64,000 bases of DNA, taken from positions 722,272 to 786,271 of the forward strand of contig KL647304.1 of NCBI GenBank assembly GCA_000727475.1, written 5' to 3'. Shown here piece by piece: positions 1 to 12,246 of this stretch. This DNA is from Sarcocystis neurona. Taxonomy: Eukaryota; Apicomplexa; Conoidasida; Eucoccidiorida; Sarcocystidae. A model generated the notes under the pieces. It did not search any database and was not told the origin of the DNA. It saw only the letters and a program-made list of their open reading frames with translations. How positions within the stretch are numbered: the first letter of the stretch is position 1; each line of letters starts with the position of its first letter. A program made the position numbers and the translations under genes.

Positions 1-1170
1 TCCAACGGTGGTTCGCTACCAGCACACATGTATGTATATTTATAGAGGACTACGATGCCTATACAGCGGAGTATATGTGTATACACAAACATGCACACAC
101 ATACGTGTATGTAGGTATACACGGACACACGAATAAGTTTCACATGTATACGTAGAACTGTTAATACTCGTACACATATGTACATGCACGTTGGTGCGTA
201 CATGTTATTCGTCTCCATGCAAATGCGTATTTATACATACAAAAATAAACACGTTTTCGTATATACGAGTGTGTGCAGGTAATACTAATTTCTACACACA
301 TGTATATACAGACAAAGGCACACACTTATTCGTATATTACATACACATATATATACACACACACAGAGGTACACACTTCTTCATACATATGAATCTGTGT
401 GCATATACTAATTTTTTACACATATATATATATATATATATTTATACGCACACGCACACACACTTGCACACATACATATATATGTATATATATGTGTATA
501 GCAGACAAGAATAACGTGTGTATATATACATATATATATATAGATATGCACGTGGTGGGTTGAATCATTATGTGGGGCAAAGGGTGGTGCTGCTTCTGTT
601 GGCCGACCGCTTATGTACGAGAGTCCAAATAACAGGGAAGCAAAAGTGAAGAAAACAGAAAGAGTCCACAGACAGGAGGATCCGCCAAAAATTTTTCCGC
701 CACTTTATTCACAAAGGCGCGGCACCTGTGCTAATTTAAGAAGAAGTTCCTTCCCACACAAACGTACACTTTCCCCGGACGCGCCTTTATAAGAGAAAAA
801 CAGGAGACTTCTCTGTGCTCCTCAACATACGTGCATTTATCTGGCACTATACATATATGGAGAGAGATGTGCACATATATACACGAATATACATATACAT
901 ATATATATGCAGAGAGAGAGACAGACAGAGACAAAGGCGCATGGATGTGGATGTTTCCATAATTATATATGAAAGTGCCTATGTACATATATACATATAT
1001 ATATATACACATATATATGTACATACATCTGCACACATATGTGTATATATATATATAGTTTGTGTGTGCGTATGTATCCATCCCTACGTAGTAGAACCGT
1101 TGGCTAGCAGAATGCCTACACTTTTTGTAGACAGGCGTTTACTCATTTTCTAGGGGGGAGGAGATAGATA
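1..1170. repeat. AT/CA microsatellite stretch with no gene seen
   Basis: The first 1.2 kb is dominated by (TA)n, TATATGTA, ACAC and GAGA runs, for example 421-441, 529-541 and 996-1060. Open frames across it translate to Tyr/Ile/His/Val repeats and are not credible genes. A short less repetitive island at 545-800 shows no recognisable coding motif. If the DTD gene has a conventional last exon, it is not in this stretch and would lie left of the window. Confidence 0.7.
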
Positions 1171-1262
1171 CTACTCTGCGTCCAGGATCTGCACGCGCGC
1201 GTGCAAATGCGGCAGCAGCAAGGTGGACACGTCGTCGTAAAACGCGGAATATGGACTATTGC
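1171..1262 (-). CDS. candidate terminal exon, possibly of DTD
   Basis: A strong acceptor (TTTCTGTGTGTTTTAG) is followed by 29 open codons and a TAG stop. The peptide contains SAFYDDVSTLLLPHLHARVQ. Its phase fits the end of the preceding DTD exon. It lacks the GPVT motif expected of DTD, so it could be a diverged C-terminus, an exon of another gene, or chance. Confidence 0.3.
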
Positions 1263-3026
1263 CTAAAACACACAGAAACGTGGAACTACTTTAATACGCG
1301 AGTTCACTCGTTGCTGTCAAAAATAAGAATCAATCACGTAGACAGACGTGCAAGCAGATATCGCTGTCAGATGATTCTTCTCTGCACCTGGCGGAGGTCA
1401 AAACAAAAGCCTGCAGGATCGTCCAAAAGAAAACTAAATCGACTCCTGGTCTAAATTCATAAGCTGTGAACCGCAGGAATCTTCCACCTTGTTCCCTACT
1501 CTTCCTACTCTGTGCACGTATACATATGTATACCTATATATATATATATATTTTCATATAGGCATACATATGTATACGTGCACAGCGCCAGTTATATCGA
1601 ATAGATTCGAGTACAACAGGCTTACTGAAAGAGAGAGAGAAGAAGATAGCAAGCGTATGTCACACACGTGGAATGTGTGATTGATCTATTGCTGTACTAT
1701 TATGTATACATATATGTGTAGGTGCAGGTAATGCAGAGGTACAACATTACAGCATACACATATATATACACGAATATAATATATATATATATGTACACAC
1801 GATGAGAATGTGTGTTCTGAGCAGAGAATGGGAAGTGTCCTATAATATACGTATATGCGTCAAGTAATAAGATATAATACTATACCATTATGTACGGGCG
1901 CATATATATGTAGATATGTGTGCGGGCAGGCGTAGCATGCGAGGAAGGTAGAGAGATGTTTACTGTACGTCTAAGAAAAACAATGTGTGTATGTGCAGAA
2001 GGGACTCGATATAGAGTTACCATAGAGTGTTATTATTTGTACACTGTATATATGTACATATATATATATATGTGAACACATGTATGCATGTAGCACGCGT
2101 CAAGAGTTTCGATACGATACTGCAGCCGTGCACATAGCTACATATATGTATATACAGAGATAGGCATATATATATATGGGGCATGCTTAATATGCATAGG
2201 GATCATAGTGTACGCATGCATACAAGTCTGTATAAGCGCTATACATATATATATATATGGCATGCGTGTGATGCGCAGGTATTATAATGTACTCACACGT
2301 GCATGTATGTATATGCGCTGTATACACGTATAAATATGTGGCATACGTAGGATGCACGAGTATAATAATGTGCTCATATATAAAGGTTTGTATAAGCGAT
2401 ATACATATATATATATATCTATATATATATAGCATGGATAGGGTGCGCAGGTATAATAAAGTATTCATACGTACATGTGTGGATCGCTCTTGTAGAGTGC
2501 GTCTACCGTTAAGTACATAATACTGTACAACCCCAAAAAAAGAGATCTCTCTATATGGACCTAAAGAAGTGGCAGTGCCTGTAATGTTGTGAGGTGTTTA
2601 AGCGTCGCCTATTACCTGGATGTGGACAGCACCCTCCGCCGTTTGATGTGTTACTCACGTGCTGGCGTTATATATCTCTACGTACATGCGCGTGACGAGA
2701 GATCTACGCAGACATCACAAGACGTGTCTACCGTCGTCCTTCTCTACGTACATGCGCCTAGCGAGAGATCTACGCAGACATCACGAGACGTGTCTACCTG
2801 TGTCCCCTGTATAGAAATACGTACGTTAGTACGTGGGCGGAGACAGGATAAGGAAAAACAGATTGGTGGGAAGATAAACCCACAAACATGCACGTATAGA
2901 TATATGTGTAGGTGGATAATGCGTATATCCACAGCACGACCAAATAGAAATACATGTCCTCGCGCCAGCACCTCCACACGCACAGGCAGACAGACACAGA
3001 TAAAATTGGTGGCTGCTGCTGCGTAC

Positions 3027-3137
3027 GCATGCGATGCTGAAATTTCCCCGTTTGAACTTTCTGTGGGTCGACGTGGCGGCTGCGCACGTCTGCAACGAAG
3101 TTCTCGAACATAACGCGGGCAGCGTCCGGTCCCATGG
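3027..3137 (-). CDS. DTD: DTD internal exon with C-terminal helix
   Basis: Acceptor GGTGCTGCAG precedes it. The 36 complete codons include MGPDAARVMFENFVADVR and KVQTGKFQHRM. The split codon with the previous exon (G|CC) is in frame. The donor ATGC|GTACGC is the best available and gives phase 1. Family members continue with a short strand and N-(D/E)-G-P-V-T, which I could not find between here and the left edge. Confidence 0.82.
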
Positions 3138-6100
3138 CTGCAGCACCAATAGCAGCAGGACCAACAGCAGCAGGCACCAACAGCAGCAGCACCAACAGCA
3201 GCAGGCACCAACAACAGCAGGCACCAACAGCAGCAGGCACCAACAGCAGCAGCGCCAACAGCAGCAGCACCTCTGGGTGTCATTTATAAGTCCATCTCGA
3301 GAAAATATGTGCAGGTACAGACGACGCAGACCTCTCCATCCGCTGGCAGACACAGGCGCTTCTACAAATTTACATAGACTTGCCTACTATACAGATGTTC
3401 ATACACACACACACACTTACAGATATATACGTATATATACACACATGTATAGTGAGATGTCCAGCGGCGTCCACACAGACGTGCACCTCTAGGTCTACAA
3501 TTTTAGATACGTATCCACATGCTCGTTGATAGGGTCGGGCAGCCATGTATATATGTATGGAGTGCGCTCTCGAGGCGGTGGGTAGCCACCACCTAGTCGT
3601 AAACATATCTATATGTACAGGTTTGTATGAGAGAACAGGGAAGCGCCTGTAAGCATGTATCTCATATATACGTTTGTACCCACATACGCTGGTACATGCA
3701 TAAATATACAGTCACAAATCTACGGACGTGTACAAGCCAAAAAAGTGGATGTGCGTATACACATGTATCCCTACAAAGATATGCGTAGCGATGCAAGTAC
3801 ACACGTCCGAGCCGTACCTATCCACGTACGCCCGTCCATAAATCTATACGCACGGCCATATACCCACCCCAACGATAGACATATATACATATATATATAT
3901 ATGTGCGAACGCATCTGCAGATACAGACGCGTTACAGGAAGAACTTAATTGTACAACAGATGTGCGTATAGAGACACCCACGCATGCATACATGTATCCA
4001 AACGTGGAGGTTTCTTCTCACGTTGATGCTGTAGCTCTGGTTCTGCTACTGCCCTGTTGGCTGCTGCTGCTGCTACCTTATGTGTTGCGTCTCCCAGGTG
4101 CATCCCATAGTAGTATACGCATTATACAACTAGAGTACGTATATAGGCATCCACTCCTACACATATACACAAACGCGCGCGTACATGAGTGCCTGCAGAG
4201 ACAGAGGAAATCGGCGTGATCTTGAATTCTTTGCATGTGCGTCAAGGGCTTCACAAAGCAACAGACGCGAGGAAATGCACACCGCTTTTTCTTCTTCCTG
4301 ATAGAAATGAATTTCACATTCTCGAAGTCCCAGAGGAGAACGAATAACTCGATCAATATGTGTATCATATGTATTTTCATCTTCAATTCACCAGACAGAT
4401 ACAAAAACGAAGCATACAGATACACAGATATCTCTGTACACAAAAGGAGAGCCCCGGAAGAAGTTTCTTGGTGGACAAACAGCGAGAGAAAAACAAACGC
4501 CACAGACACGCGACTTTGACAAGGAGAGAGAAAACGACATCTACGCAGATAAGTATATGGGCAAGTTCTCTCCTGCGCGCTATGTCCGTTCTGGTGGTAG
4601 CAGCACACTACGTCTACTCTAGTCCGCACTCTCCGTACACAAAATCCACGAATAAATAAATCTATACACATATATGTGACGAGATGTTTTCCTATTTATG
4701 TAGACATGTGTAGACATGTATATCTCTCGTCAGCTGTGTGTACACACGTTTGCATGCGCACAAGCCCACGCCGTCCGGTCGCAGCAAGCAGACAGGCTCA
4801 CATATGCACCTGCCTGCAGATGCTACTACATGTTGACGGACGCCGCTTGCTGTCTTCCTATAGAATTGTCGTCGTCAAAGAAGCGACGCACATGAATACG
4901 TGAAGACAGCTAGACCTCTCACTGCTCCTTACCAAAGATCCACATATATGATATATATATATATGTAGGTGAAGTAAATACACACTATAGAAAAAAGACA
5001 ACTTCCGCTTGTTAGGAATAGAGAGACAAGTGTACATGTAGGAAAACGTGGTACTCTTGTCGAGAAAAACAACTTGGACACACAGGAGAGAGTTTTGTAA
5101 GTTCTACGTGGACACAAGAGAAAGAGCCGCTCTCTCTACTTTCCTTCTACTGGCTTATACGCACAAACACAAGTTTCATAGAGAGAGCTACATACACTTC
5201 TCTGAATGTGCCAGTTGACTGAGGTATAAGCAAGAGACAGACACGCTCAACAAGAGGGCAAATACTGATGGACATACGGGGATATACATATGCATATACA
5301 CGTATATTTGCTCACAGACATATATACACAAATAGATAAATATACAAATTTATATACACATATATATATGCGTAGATTTATATGTGGACCTTAACACACA
5401 TCTAGACGTATTTATGCAGAGGTACGTACGGTGCTTTCACTGAGTTTCTCTACAGGTATATTGACACATATATGTATGTACATGCACATATATATATATA
5501 TATATGCATGTGTTTACCTTTATACACGTCTACATAAATATATGGATATACGTGCACTGCCTTCATTGATGCGTCTCTGTAGCCACCACTTTCCTCGTTA
5601 CTAGGCACGCACACACACACACACATGGCAGTGGGTTTTTCTCCTGTTCCAGGAAGACACATATCATCAGCGACTTCTTCTCTTCTCCCCTCCGCGCGGA
5701 TGCATTTACTTCTCACAGACTATGAAAAAATTACAGAATCAATCCACGCCCACACGTATTCCTCGCCGGCTCGCCCTCGCACGTTCCACGCGTAAACATG
5801 CATATATATGTAGAGAGAGACAGTACGTACACGTGTCCCAGTCACGTTTAATACACGTGTGTATGCCTATGCTCTCGGTAGTCCTCTTTGAAGTCTTGTT
5901 TGCATATATAGAAAGAAAGGTTCCCCAGCTGTTCTCCATAAGAACCTGTACATGCATGCGCGTATGCATCAACTTCTAGACTATGTGTAAAAGCGATTTT
6001 ATATGACGGCGGCTTTGAACCTATACATACATATATATATATATATATATAGGCGCGCTAGTCGGTATGTATGCCTCTCTCAAGACAAGGGTACACACCA

Positions 6101-6496
6101 GAAAGTGACGATGTTGACTGTTTTCTGCATTTGAACGCCGTTCTGCCTCCTATTTGTGCACGTTCATTTCTTGAAGTATACACCTATATATGGAGAGTAG
6201 CATCTACACAGAGACGTGCACCTATATATATATATAAACAAATATATCGCGAATATACGGGGCTTTCTACTTCTACGTGAGTACGTCCCTTTGTACGTGT
6301 GCGTGCATCAAGTCGCGTGGAAAGTGAAGTAAAATGTGTAATTTTGTACTTATGTATATGTTTCTCTCTGTTGGCCCCTCCTGCCTTTCCACGCACGCAC
6401 ACATGTCAACATATATGTATGCCCACATATATATACGTATATGCGCACTAGCATACACACCCACACAGGTACACACATACATATGTTACAACAGAT

Positions 6497-6528
<32 letters not shown>

Positions 6529-9500
6529 GAGAAGTGATACATATGTATACGTACGCATATGTACGTGTATGGTAATATCTCTTTCTGTGTGTACATATAT
6601 GTATGTACTTAAATGCGGCTTCTGTGTCTCACCTGCATGGAAATCTGGTGAATTGCCTTTCCGTAGGTGTCCCATCAAGGTGAACTGAGAAACAACTAGA
6701 ATCCCTGCAGCGCCAGCAACGACAAACAGCAACACGAGCAGCAGCCGCATCATAGCCGCCGCAGCAGCAGCAACTACCGCAGCAGGAAGACCAGCTGCCG
6801 ACGCGGTTGTGAACTGCACCAGCCGCAGCACCTGCAGCCACGGCGCGGCTACAGCAACAGCAGCAGCAAAAAGTGGAGCAGAATGACGACTGCGAGCGGT
6901 GGCAGAGGCGTCCCCGCCAACAGCAGCGAAGGCAGCCACACAACACTCTTCCACATAGCAACAGAAGAAAGAGAAGGAGAAAGAGAGGAAAAAAGAAGGA
7001 GAGCGACAGACCCACGGAGAGATCCAGCAGCAGCCAGCGATTCCTCTACGAACAGCAGCAGCAGTCAACGGCAAAAGACAGACGAGAAAGTGCCGTGTGT
7101 GCGGACAGGAAGGCACGTATCACTTCTCTATATCATGTCTGCTCGCACGTCCATATATAAATACATGTCTATACACACGGCTGCTCTATCTGTCTCCTCC
7201 TCTGTATCTGTTCCTGTCTGCCTTACTCGACGACATTTATGACCTCACTGGTGTGCACAGATATATACGTATATACATTCGGCGAGCTACAGGCATATAA
7301 ATATATACATATATATATACGTATTTGGCGAGATACAAGTGCAGAAGCATATATATATATATATACATGTGTATAAATCGATATATGGAAAGTAGTTACG
7401 CCTGTAGGTGCTTTCAAGGACACACCTGCACACAAACGTCTGGGTATAAATAGTCATCTGCACGCATTTATGAAAATATATATCTACATGCATGTGTGAA
7501 GGCATATATTTATGCGTACAAGAATGGGATGATCAGTGGACAAGAAGAGGCTGCTGATACAGTAGGAAAGACGACAAGCAAAAAATCATAGTCAGATGGT
7601 CGTACACACATATATATATGCATATCTATATATATGTTTATATACAACTATTTACATAATATACGTGCACGTAGAAGCGCACGGGTGAACTCACACGTGT
7701 GTGAACACTCCCGCATGACACAAGTTACATTTGTGAATTTATACATGTATACACACATACGTAAATACGTAGCCAATATAGACGCACATATCACTTTACA
7801 TATATATATATATATATATGTATAAATTTATGGCACCTCGTACACACACAGATACCGATACACTTGTTTATACTTACAAATACATAAAATCACCCACGTG
7901 TGCGTATACGTGCAACCTAATTAGAAGACGAGAAGAAAGTGTTCACAGATTCTTGCCAGCTGGGTGAAGGAGAATGGCCAAGGGTTCGTCATGGGCGCTG
8001 GCACCTAGACTACTTCTGAATGCATGTGCACATACACATAAATAGAGGAGGATCTAAATACACACATACAACTCATCGAGAGATCTACGTTAGGGCAAGA
8101 ATCGAGAAGAGAAACGTTTGGGTTCCTCTAGGAAATATGTGTACACAGAGGAAACATAGTCACACACTTACAAATTTACTGCGTAGACGAGCAGATATAT
8201 GTACATTTACCGTGTTACGTAGTTGGGGCAAATACTACGAGGAAGTTGTAATTTTCAGAGCAAGGTTGAAGCAGAATGTTTACCGTAGTTTCTATCCAGA
8301 GCTGAGGCGCACCAGCCGCGCTCAGGATTAGCCTCATCTGCAGCGTAAATCCGCATCCACGTGTTCTATGCAGGCATACTTTTACGTTCGCAAACAAGCT
8401 ATCTTTGCGGTCACTGTATATGTGTAAAGGCATATACAGGTATACAGATGTATAACTGTATATCTCCTATGTGGACATATATATGTCTGTATATTTACAG
8501 GCGGAAGCATACATAAAAAACAGATCTTTGCCACATGTGCATACACGCGTACCATGAACATATCGTTTTAGAAGCACACGCGTGAGTATACTACACATAT
8601 TCGTATGTGTACATATACGTATATCTACGGATATAAAAGCATACATCTAGGGATGAGAAGTGTGATGCAGGCCCGCCCGTTTCAGCGGCAAAGTCTACCT
8701 GACTAGTATGTTCTGCAAAAAGAAAGACGTGGACGAGTGTTCCTGTTACTTGCTTTGCGTGGACAAGGCGGGTAAGGATAGGGCTGCATCCGTACGTCTA
8801 ACTGTCGTCGCTTTTAGTAGTGAGTTACCTGGCCGCGGTAAACTCTGCATGGGGAATCCGCCGAAAGTAGCGTAAGCTGAAGAATATGGTCTGGCAGATT
8901 TTATCTGACGGAGAAAGGATGGCCATGTTGATAAACAGGTACTGCTAAAATGTATGTGTTTTTATGTGTCAGTTTCTATAAGTGTGTGTCTACATGTAAA
9001 TCGCCACTTTTGTCTTGCACATGTGGATGTTTATGCTGGCGGACTTGTCCTTTTTTCTTGTCGCCGTGGGTATCGGACGGTCCCTACGTGAGCAGCCGCA
9101 GCGTACAAGCGCCGGCTTCTTGTTTTTATTCTGCAAGGTGACTGGCAAGATGTAGTACAATTATTCTGCAAGGTGACTGGCAAGATGTAGTACAATGCTG
9201 CTGCATTCACTTGCTGGCAGACAACCTGAAAGATTTCCTATTTCTCCTCGCAGTGAACCAAGAGTAGTCCGTACCGGGTACGCTGCTAAAGGAGTCGTGC
9301 TGGCACGCTGCATTTGCCCAAAGGCTGTACGCTTTATTAGACTGCTTCTGTGGATCTTAGATCACGTACTCCAACCGCAGCAAAGAAAACTGGCGCTCGC
9401 TGTCGTCGAATGTACACGAGTCATGTACTCTACAAAAACTAGTCTTTCTACGACCCTAGTGATAAAATCGATCCGACTACATCAACAGGACTCAGCAAAT

Positions 9501-12246
9501 GCTAATATGCTGATGTAGGTATCATATATAGTAGACGACCCATGGGAGGGTCTTTTGAATTGCTTCTTCTCTCCGTATCCAGCACAGAAAATCAAACACG
9601 GTTCCAGGCAAGTTTTTGACTGGAGGATGACAGAAACAGGACGGTGATGCCGTGCCTATGCTAGAGTTCTTCATATGAAGAAAGGTTGAAATACGCGTTG
9701 GTGTCGTTACGAAGTGGAATTCCTTGCTTTGATGCACACGGAAAGAATCTCGCGTGTATGCCTGAAAAGGTATACTCTTGTAGTATACATCAGCAGATTT
9801 CACACGGTGTGGTCCAGTTGGACAGAAGAATATTCACGCCCACAATGTCCAGCCTCTATAGAAGAACCATGAAGCGGAAGTCTCTGGCTTGAATACGTTT
9901 TCTGAGAAGCAAGAGGAGTTGTACTGCTCTGCAGACGTGCAAGCTGAGAAGTTGCTAATGCTGCAGCAAGTCGAAACGCGTGGTTACGAGAAACACTACA
10001 ATGCTCTGTAGCGGCGTACAATAGAGCAAGTTGATCGTGCAACGGCAAAAATTCGTCCGCGGAAATCCAAGGGAGGCTGATGTTACACATTGCGTTTTAC
10101 TTCTTCCAGTCACGACTCAATCATTTTATTGCTCTCAAAAAATACGTGCAGCCGTTACTAAGAGATAAAGTCGTTATTTGCTTGCGCTGTAGAAATTACC
10201 ACACTTCACAAACCAACAAGCGGCGATTCGCTACTGCTGCCTTCCGGATATGCTACCTGTCCTGCACCAGGGATCAATAGTTGGCTGCTTTGATGATACA
10301 TTGCAAAACGCAGACAAGCGCACAGATAGCACTGCTGTAGATGGTCTGCCTTTGCGTGGCGTCGGGTGTAGGTCCCAGTTCTTCTCTCTTCAGTAGACGG
10401 ACGGATGTGAAGGTTTGTTTCTTTGAAGCATTCATGAACAGGGATCTTCCTTTGTGATAGCACGGAGTTCTCCTTCTGTGTCGACTGCATAACTGCATAG
10501 AAGTGAAAGCTGCTTTTGTATAACAAAGAGTGCGCCTTCGTGGCCGACTCTATCGGTGTAATGCGTTTCCCCGAAAGACGCTATTGGCATGATTCAAGCA
10601 GAGTGCGCGTATTTTCCTCTGTGTAGCAAAGCAGATTCTGACCGTACGAGAAAAGTGTCTCTGTGTGTTTTCCACAAGCGTAGAAAGCCGCTGCGCTAGT
10701 TGGACCACAGGTGTTGCTACCAGGAAAAACGCATACCCTCCCACAACCGTGCGTTGAGAAGCTTCCGCGCGCAAAAATCCGCGTCTTCCCTTCAAAGCAA
10801 AGCATGAGCAGCCACAGCGTTAGCAACAGCGACAGCAGTAATAGCAACAGCAACAACCGCGGTGGCGGCAACACCAGCAACGGCAACAGCAGCAACGGCA
10901 GCAGCAGCAAAAGCACCAGCAACGGCAAACGCACACACACACACACACACACCCATAGATGCGTCTATACACGTGTTGTTCAGAGACAGGAGACGAGCAG
11001 TCGTTGGTCTATGCTGGCACGGTCGAGCAGACTGCGCTACCTGATTACGCAGTCCCGTCCGCATACAGAATGAAACAAGTTCCTCTCTTTACGCATTCAC
11101 CTAGACACACGTGCGCATTTATGGACATACAAAAAAATGGTCTACCGGCAGTTAAAAGCTTTTCTTTGGAAAGAAAAAGAAGCAGCACCAGCTGCCCAGT
11201 GATAACAGACACACGGGGGGCAACGCCAAGCAACCGTCTGCAGGTCTTGAAGAGTGTTACCTCAAAGATGAGACACCAAACAAGGGAACACCATGGGGAA
11301 ACCCACCCAAATAGTCACAAGTGTACAAGTGTACATTTCTTCAACACCGTATGTCCCTGAATTGTCACTGTATACAAGAAATAGTGCTTCAAAATAGAAC
11401 ACGTAAACAAAGTATTGCTCAAATGCTATTGTTGAGGTAGGGGGCCCTACCACCCTGTGAAGTCTCCGCAGCGTCTGGGAGTCTGTACAGATAAACACAA
11501 ATATATCTGGCACGAACAGACAAAGATATATATGTGCAGACAAATATTTCTGTCACGTACACTATCCATATGCAACTGCATATATATATTGATAGATAGA
11601 TAGATAAATATGGGCGTAAATGTGTACCCTTCGCTAGTGAACAGGTATACGTTGGATTTCTGAAAGCATATACACTTCTCCATCGTATGCCTTCCATGTG
11701 CACGACTCTTTTCTTTATATATATATATACACGTCTACATATGTGTACACATTTTCTACGTAGACGCACGCATACGTACATTATCACTTGGAGTGCGCGT
11801 TCTCTGTATGCATATATATAGTGCTGAACGGCTTTGTATGGTATACATATGCATATATATATATATATATATTATACATGTGTATGTAGAGAGGTAGATA
11901 TACTGGTGTACACACACACAGACTGTTGGAGGCAAATACAGCCTGTGTACCTATCAGACACATAAACCACTGGCCATTAGTACGCAGCAGCAAGAGCGTG
12001 CGCAGAAGCCCACGATATGTATATATATGTATCTGCGGTGAGATGACAGACAGAGATACGAATATGTGTATACACAGGACGTAGTAAGTCTGAAACGTTA
12101 AAAGCAAGTCAAGGTCAAATCTACCTCTTATCATCATTGCCGATGCCCAGAAGACAAACAACTCCTTGTCCAATGCGTCCTGTAACTTCTTGTGTTTCTG
12201 CCACCCTCACGCAAGCGGAGGTGACACGCTGTAACACCATCCGCAT
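3027..12246 (-). CDS. DTD: D-aminoacyl-tRNA deacylase (DTD), split gene, incomplete
   Basis: DTD hydrolyses D-amino acids from mischarged tRNAs; it is a small cytosolic or organellar proofreading enzyme, usually about 150 residues. Three exons carry the family signature in order. Exon 12246-12125 starts MRMVLQRV and contains GRIGQGVVCLLGIG, the usual N-terminal strand. Exon 6704-6633 contains ILVVSQFTL followed by RKGNSPDFHA, matching the SQFTL catalytic loop and the RKG..P(S/D)F segment. Exon 3137-3027 contains MFENFVADVR and KVQTGKFQHRM, matching the Y..F...L helix and the TG.F...M strand. Exons 3 and 4 join cleanly in phase 1 (G|CC gives Ala). Exon 1 ends in phase 2 and exon 3 begins in phase 1, so at least one middle exon (LR.F....G..W..SV in relatives) is missing. 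The C-terminal GPVT Gly-cisPro motif is also not found. The start is the first ATG before the QRV strand. Family assignment is firm; gene completeness is not. Confidence 0.85.
3138..3270. repeat. CAG/CAA trinucleotide tract before a DTD exon
   Basis: Interrupted CAGCAG/CACCAACAG repeats on the plus strand read as CTG/TTG on the sense strand of DTD. The tract ends directly at the acceptor of the 3137-3027 exon. Overlapping frames here translate to poly-Gln or poly-Leu/Cys and are not separate genes. Confidence 0.85.
6633..6704 (-). CDS. DTD: DTD internal exon with SQFTL motif
   Basis: Acceptor GCGCTGCAG precedes it and donor CAG|GTGAGA follows. The 23 complete codons read ILVVSQFTLMGHLRKGNSPD and then FHA. 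SQFTL is the most conserved DTD segment, and fungal enzymes also carry a PDFH-like ending. The acceptor sits at the end of a long intronic CTG-rich tract (sense strand). Confidence 0.88.
6705..7080. repeat. CAG-rich tract before the DTD SQFTL exon
   Basis: Interrupted CAGCAG, CAGCAA and GCCGCA triplets on the plus strand (CTG sense for DTD) run up to the acceptor at 6705. The 222-codon minus-strand frame covering it is an Ala/Leu/Val-rich repeat translation that enters the true exon only near its end. Confidence 0.8.
7100..7920. repeat. intronic TA/GTATATA microsatellites
   Basis: TATATGTA, (TA)n and ACAC runs within the large DTD intron, for example 7268-7372 and 7606-7832. No coding motif was seen. 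Confidence 0.6.
9126..9195. repeat. exact 35-bp tandem duplication
   Basis: The unit beginning TTATTCTGCAAGGTGACTGG occurs twice without change, at 9126-9160 and 9161-9195. It lies in the DTD intron. Perfect identity suggests a recent slippage event or an assembly duplication. Confidence 0.9.
10795..10955. repeat. CAG-like trinucleotides plus (CA)n in DTD intron
   Basis: AACAGC/GGCAACACCAGC triplets are followed by a run of eight to ten CA units. On the plus strand they translate to Asn/Ser/Gly, on the minus strand to Ala/Val. No flanking protein motif supports coding. Confidence 0.6.
11560..12060. repeat. intronic AT-rich microsatellites
   Basis: TATATA, ATAGATAGATAG and ACACACA runs just downstream of DTD exon 1 on its sense strand. 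No coding signal was seen. Confidence 0.55.
12125..12246 (-). CDS. DTD: DTD exon 1 (start codon exon)
   Basis: Forty codons plus AG, followed by donor GTAGAT (phase 2). It encodes MRMVLQRVTSACVRV, then GRIGQGVVCLLGIGNDDK. The family consensus is M-R-x-V-x-Q-R-V followed by G-x-I-G-x-G-x-x-V-L-L-G. The ATG at 12246 gives exactly the usual family N-terminus; a second in-frame ATG two codons on is less likely. Confidence 0.85.

Noticed and set aside
8215..8433. Minus-strand segment MRLILSAAGAPQLWIETTV as the missing DTD middle exon
   Set aside because: It has the R-L ... G ... W ... T-V spacing, but the acceptor and donor phases are incompatible with exon 1 (phase 2) and the SQFTL exon (phase 1).
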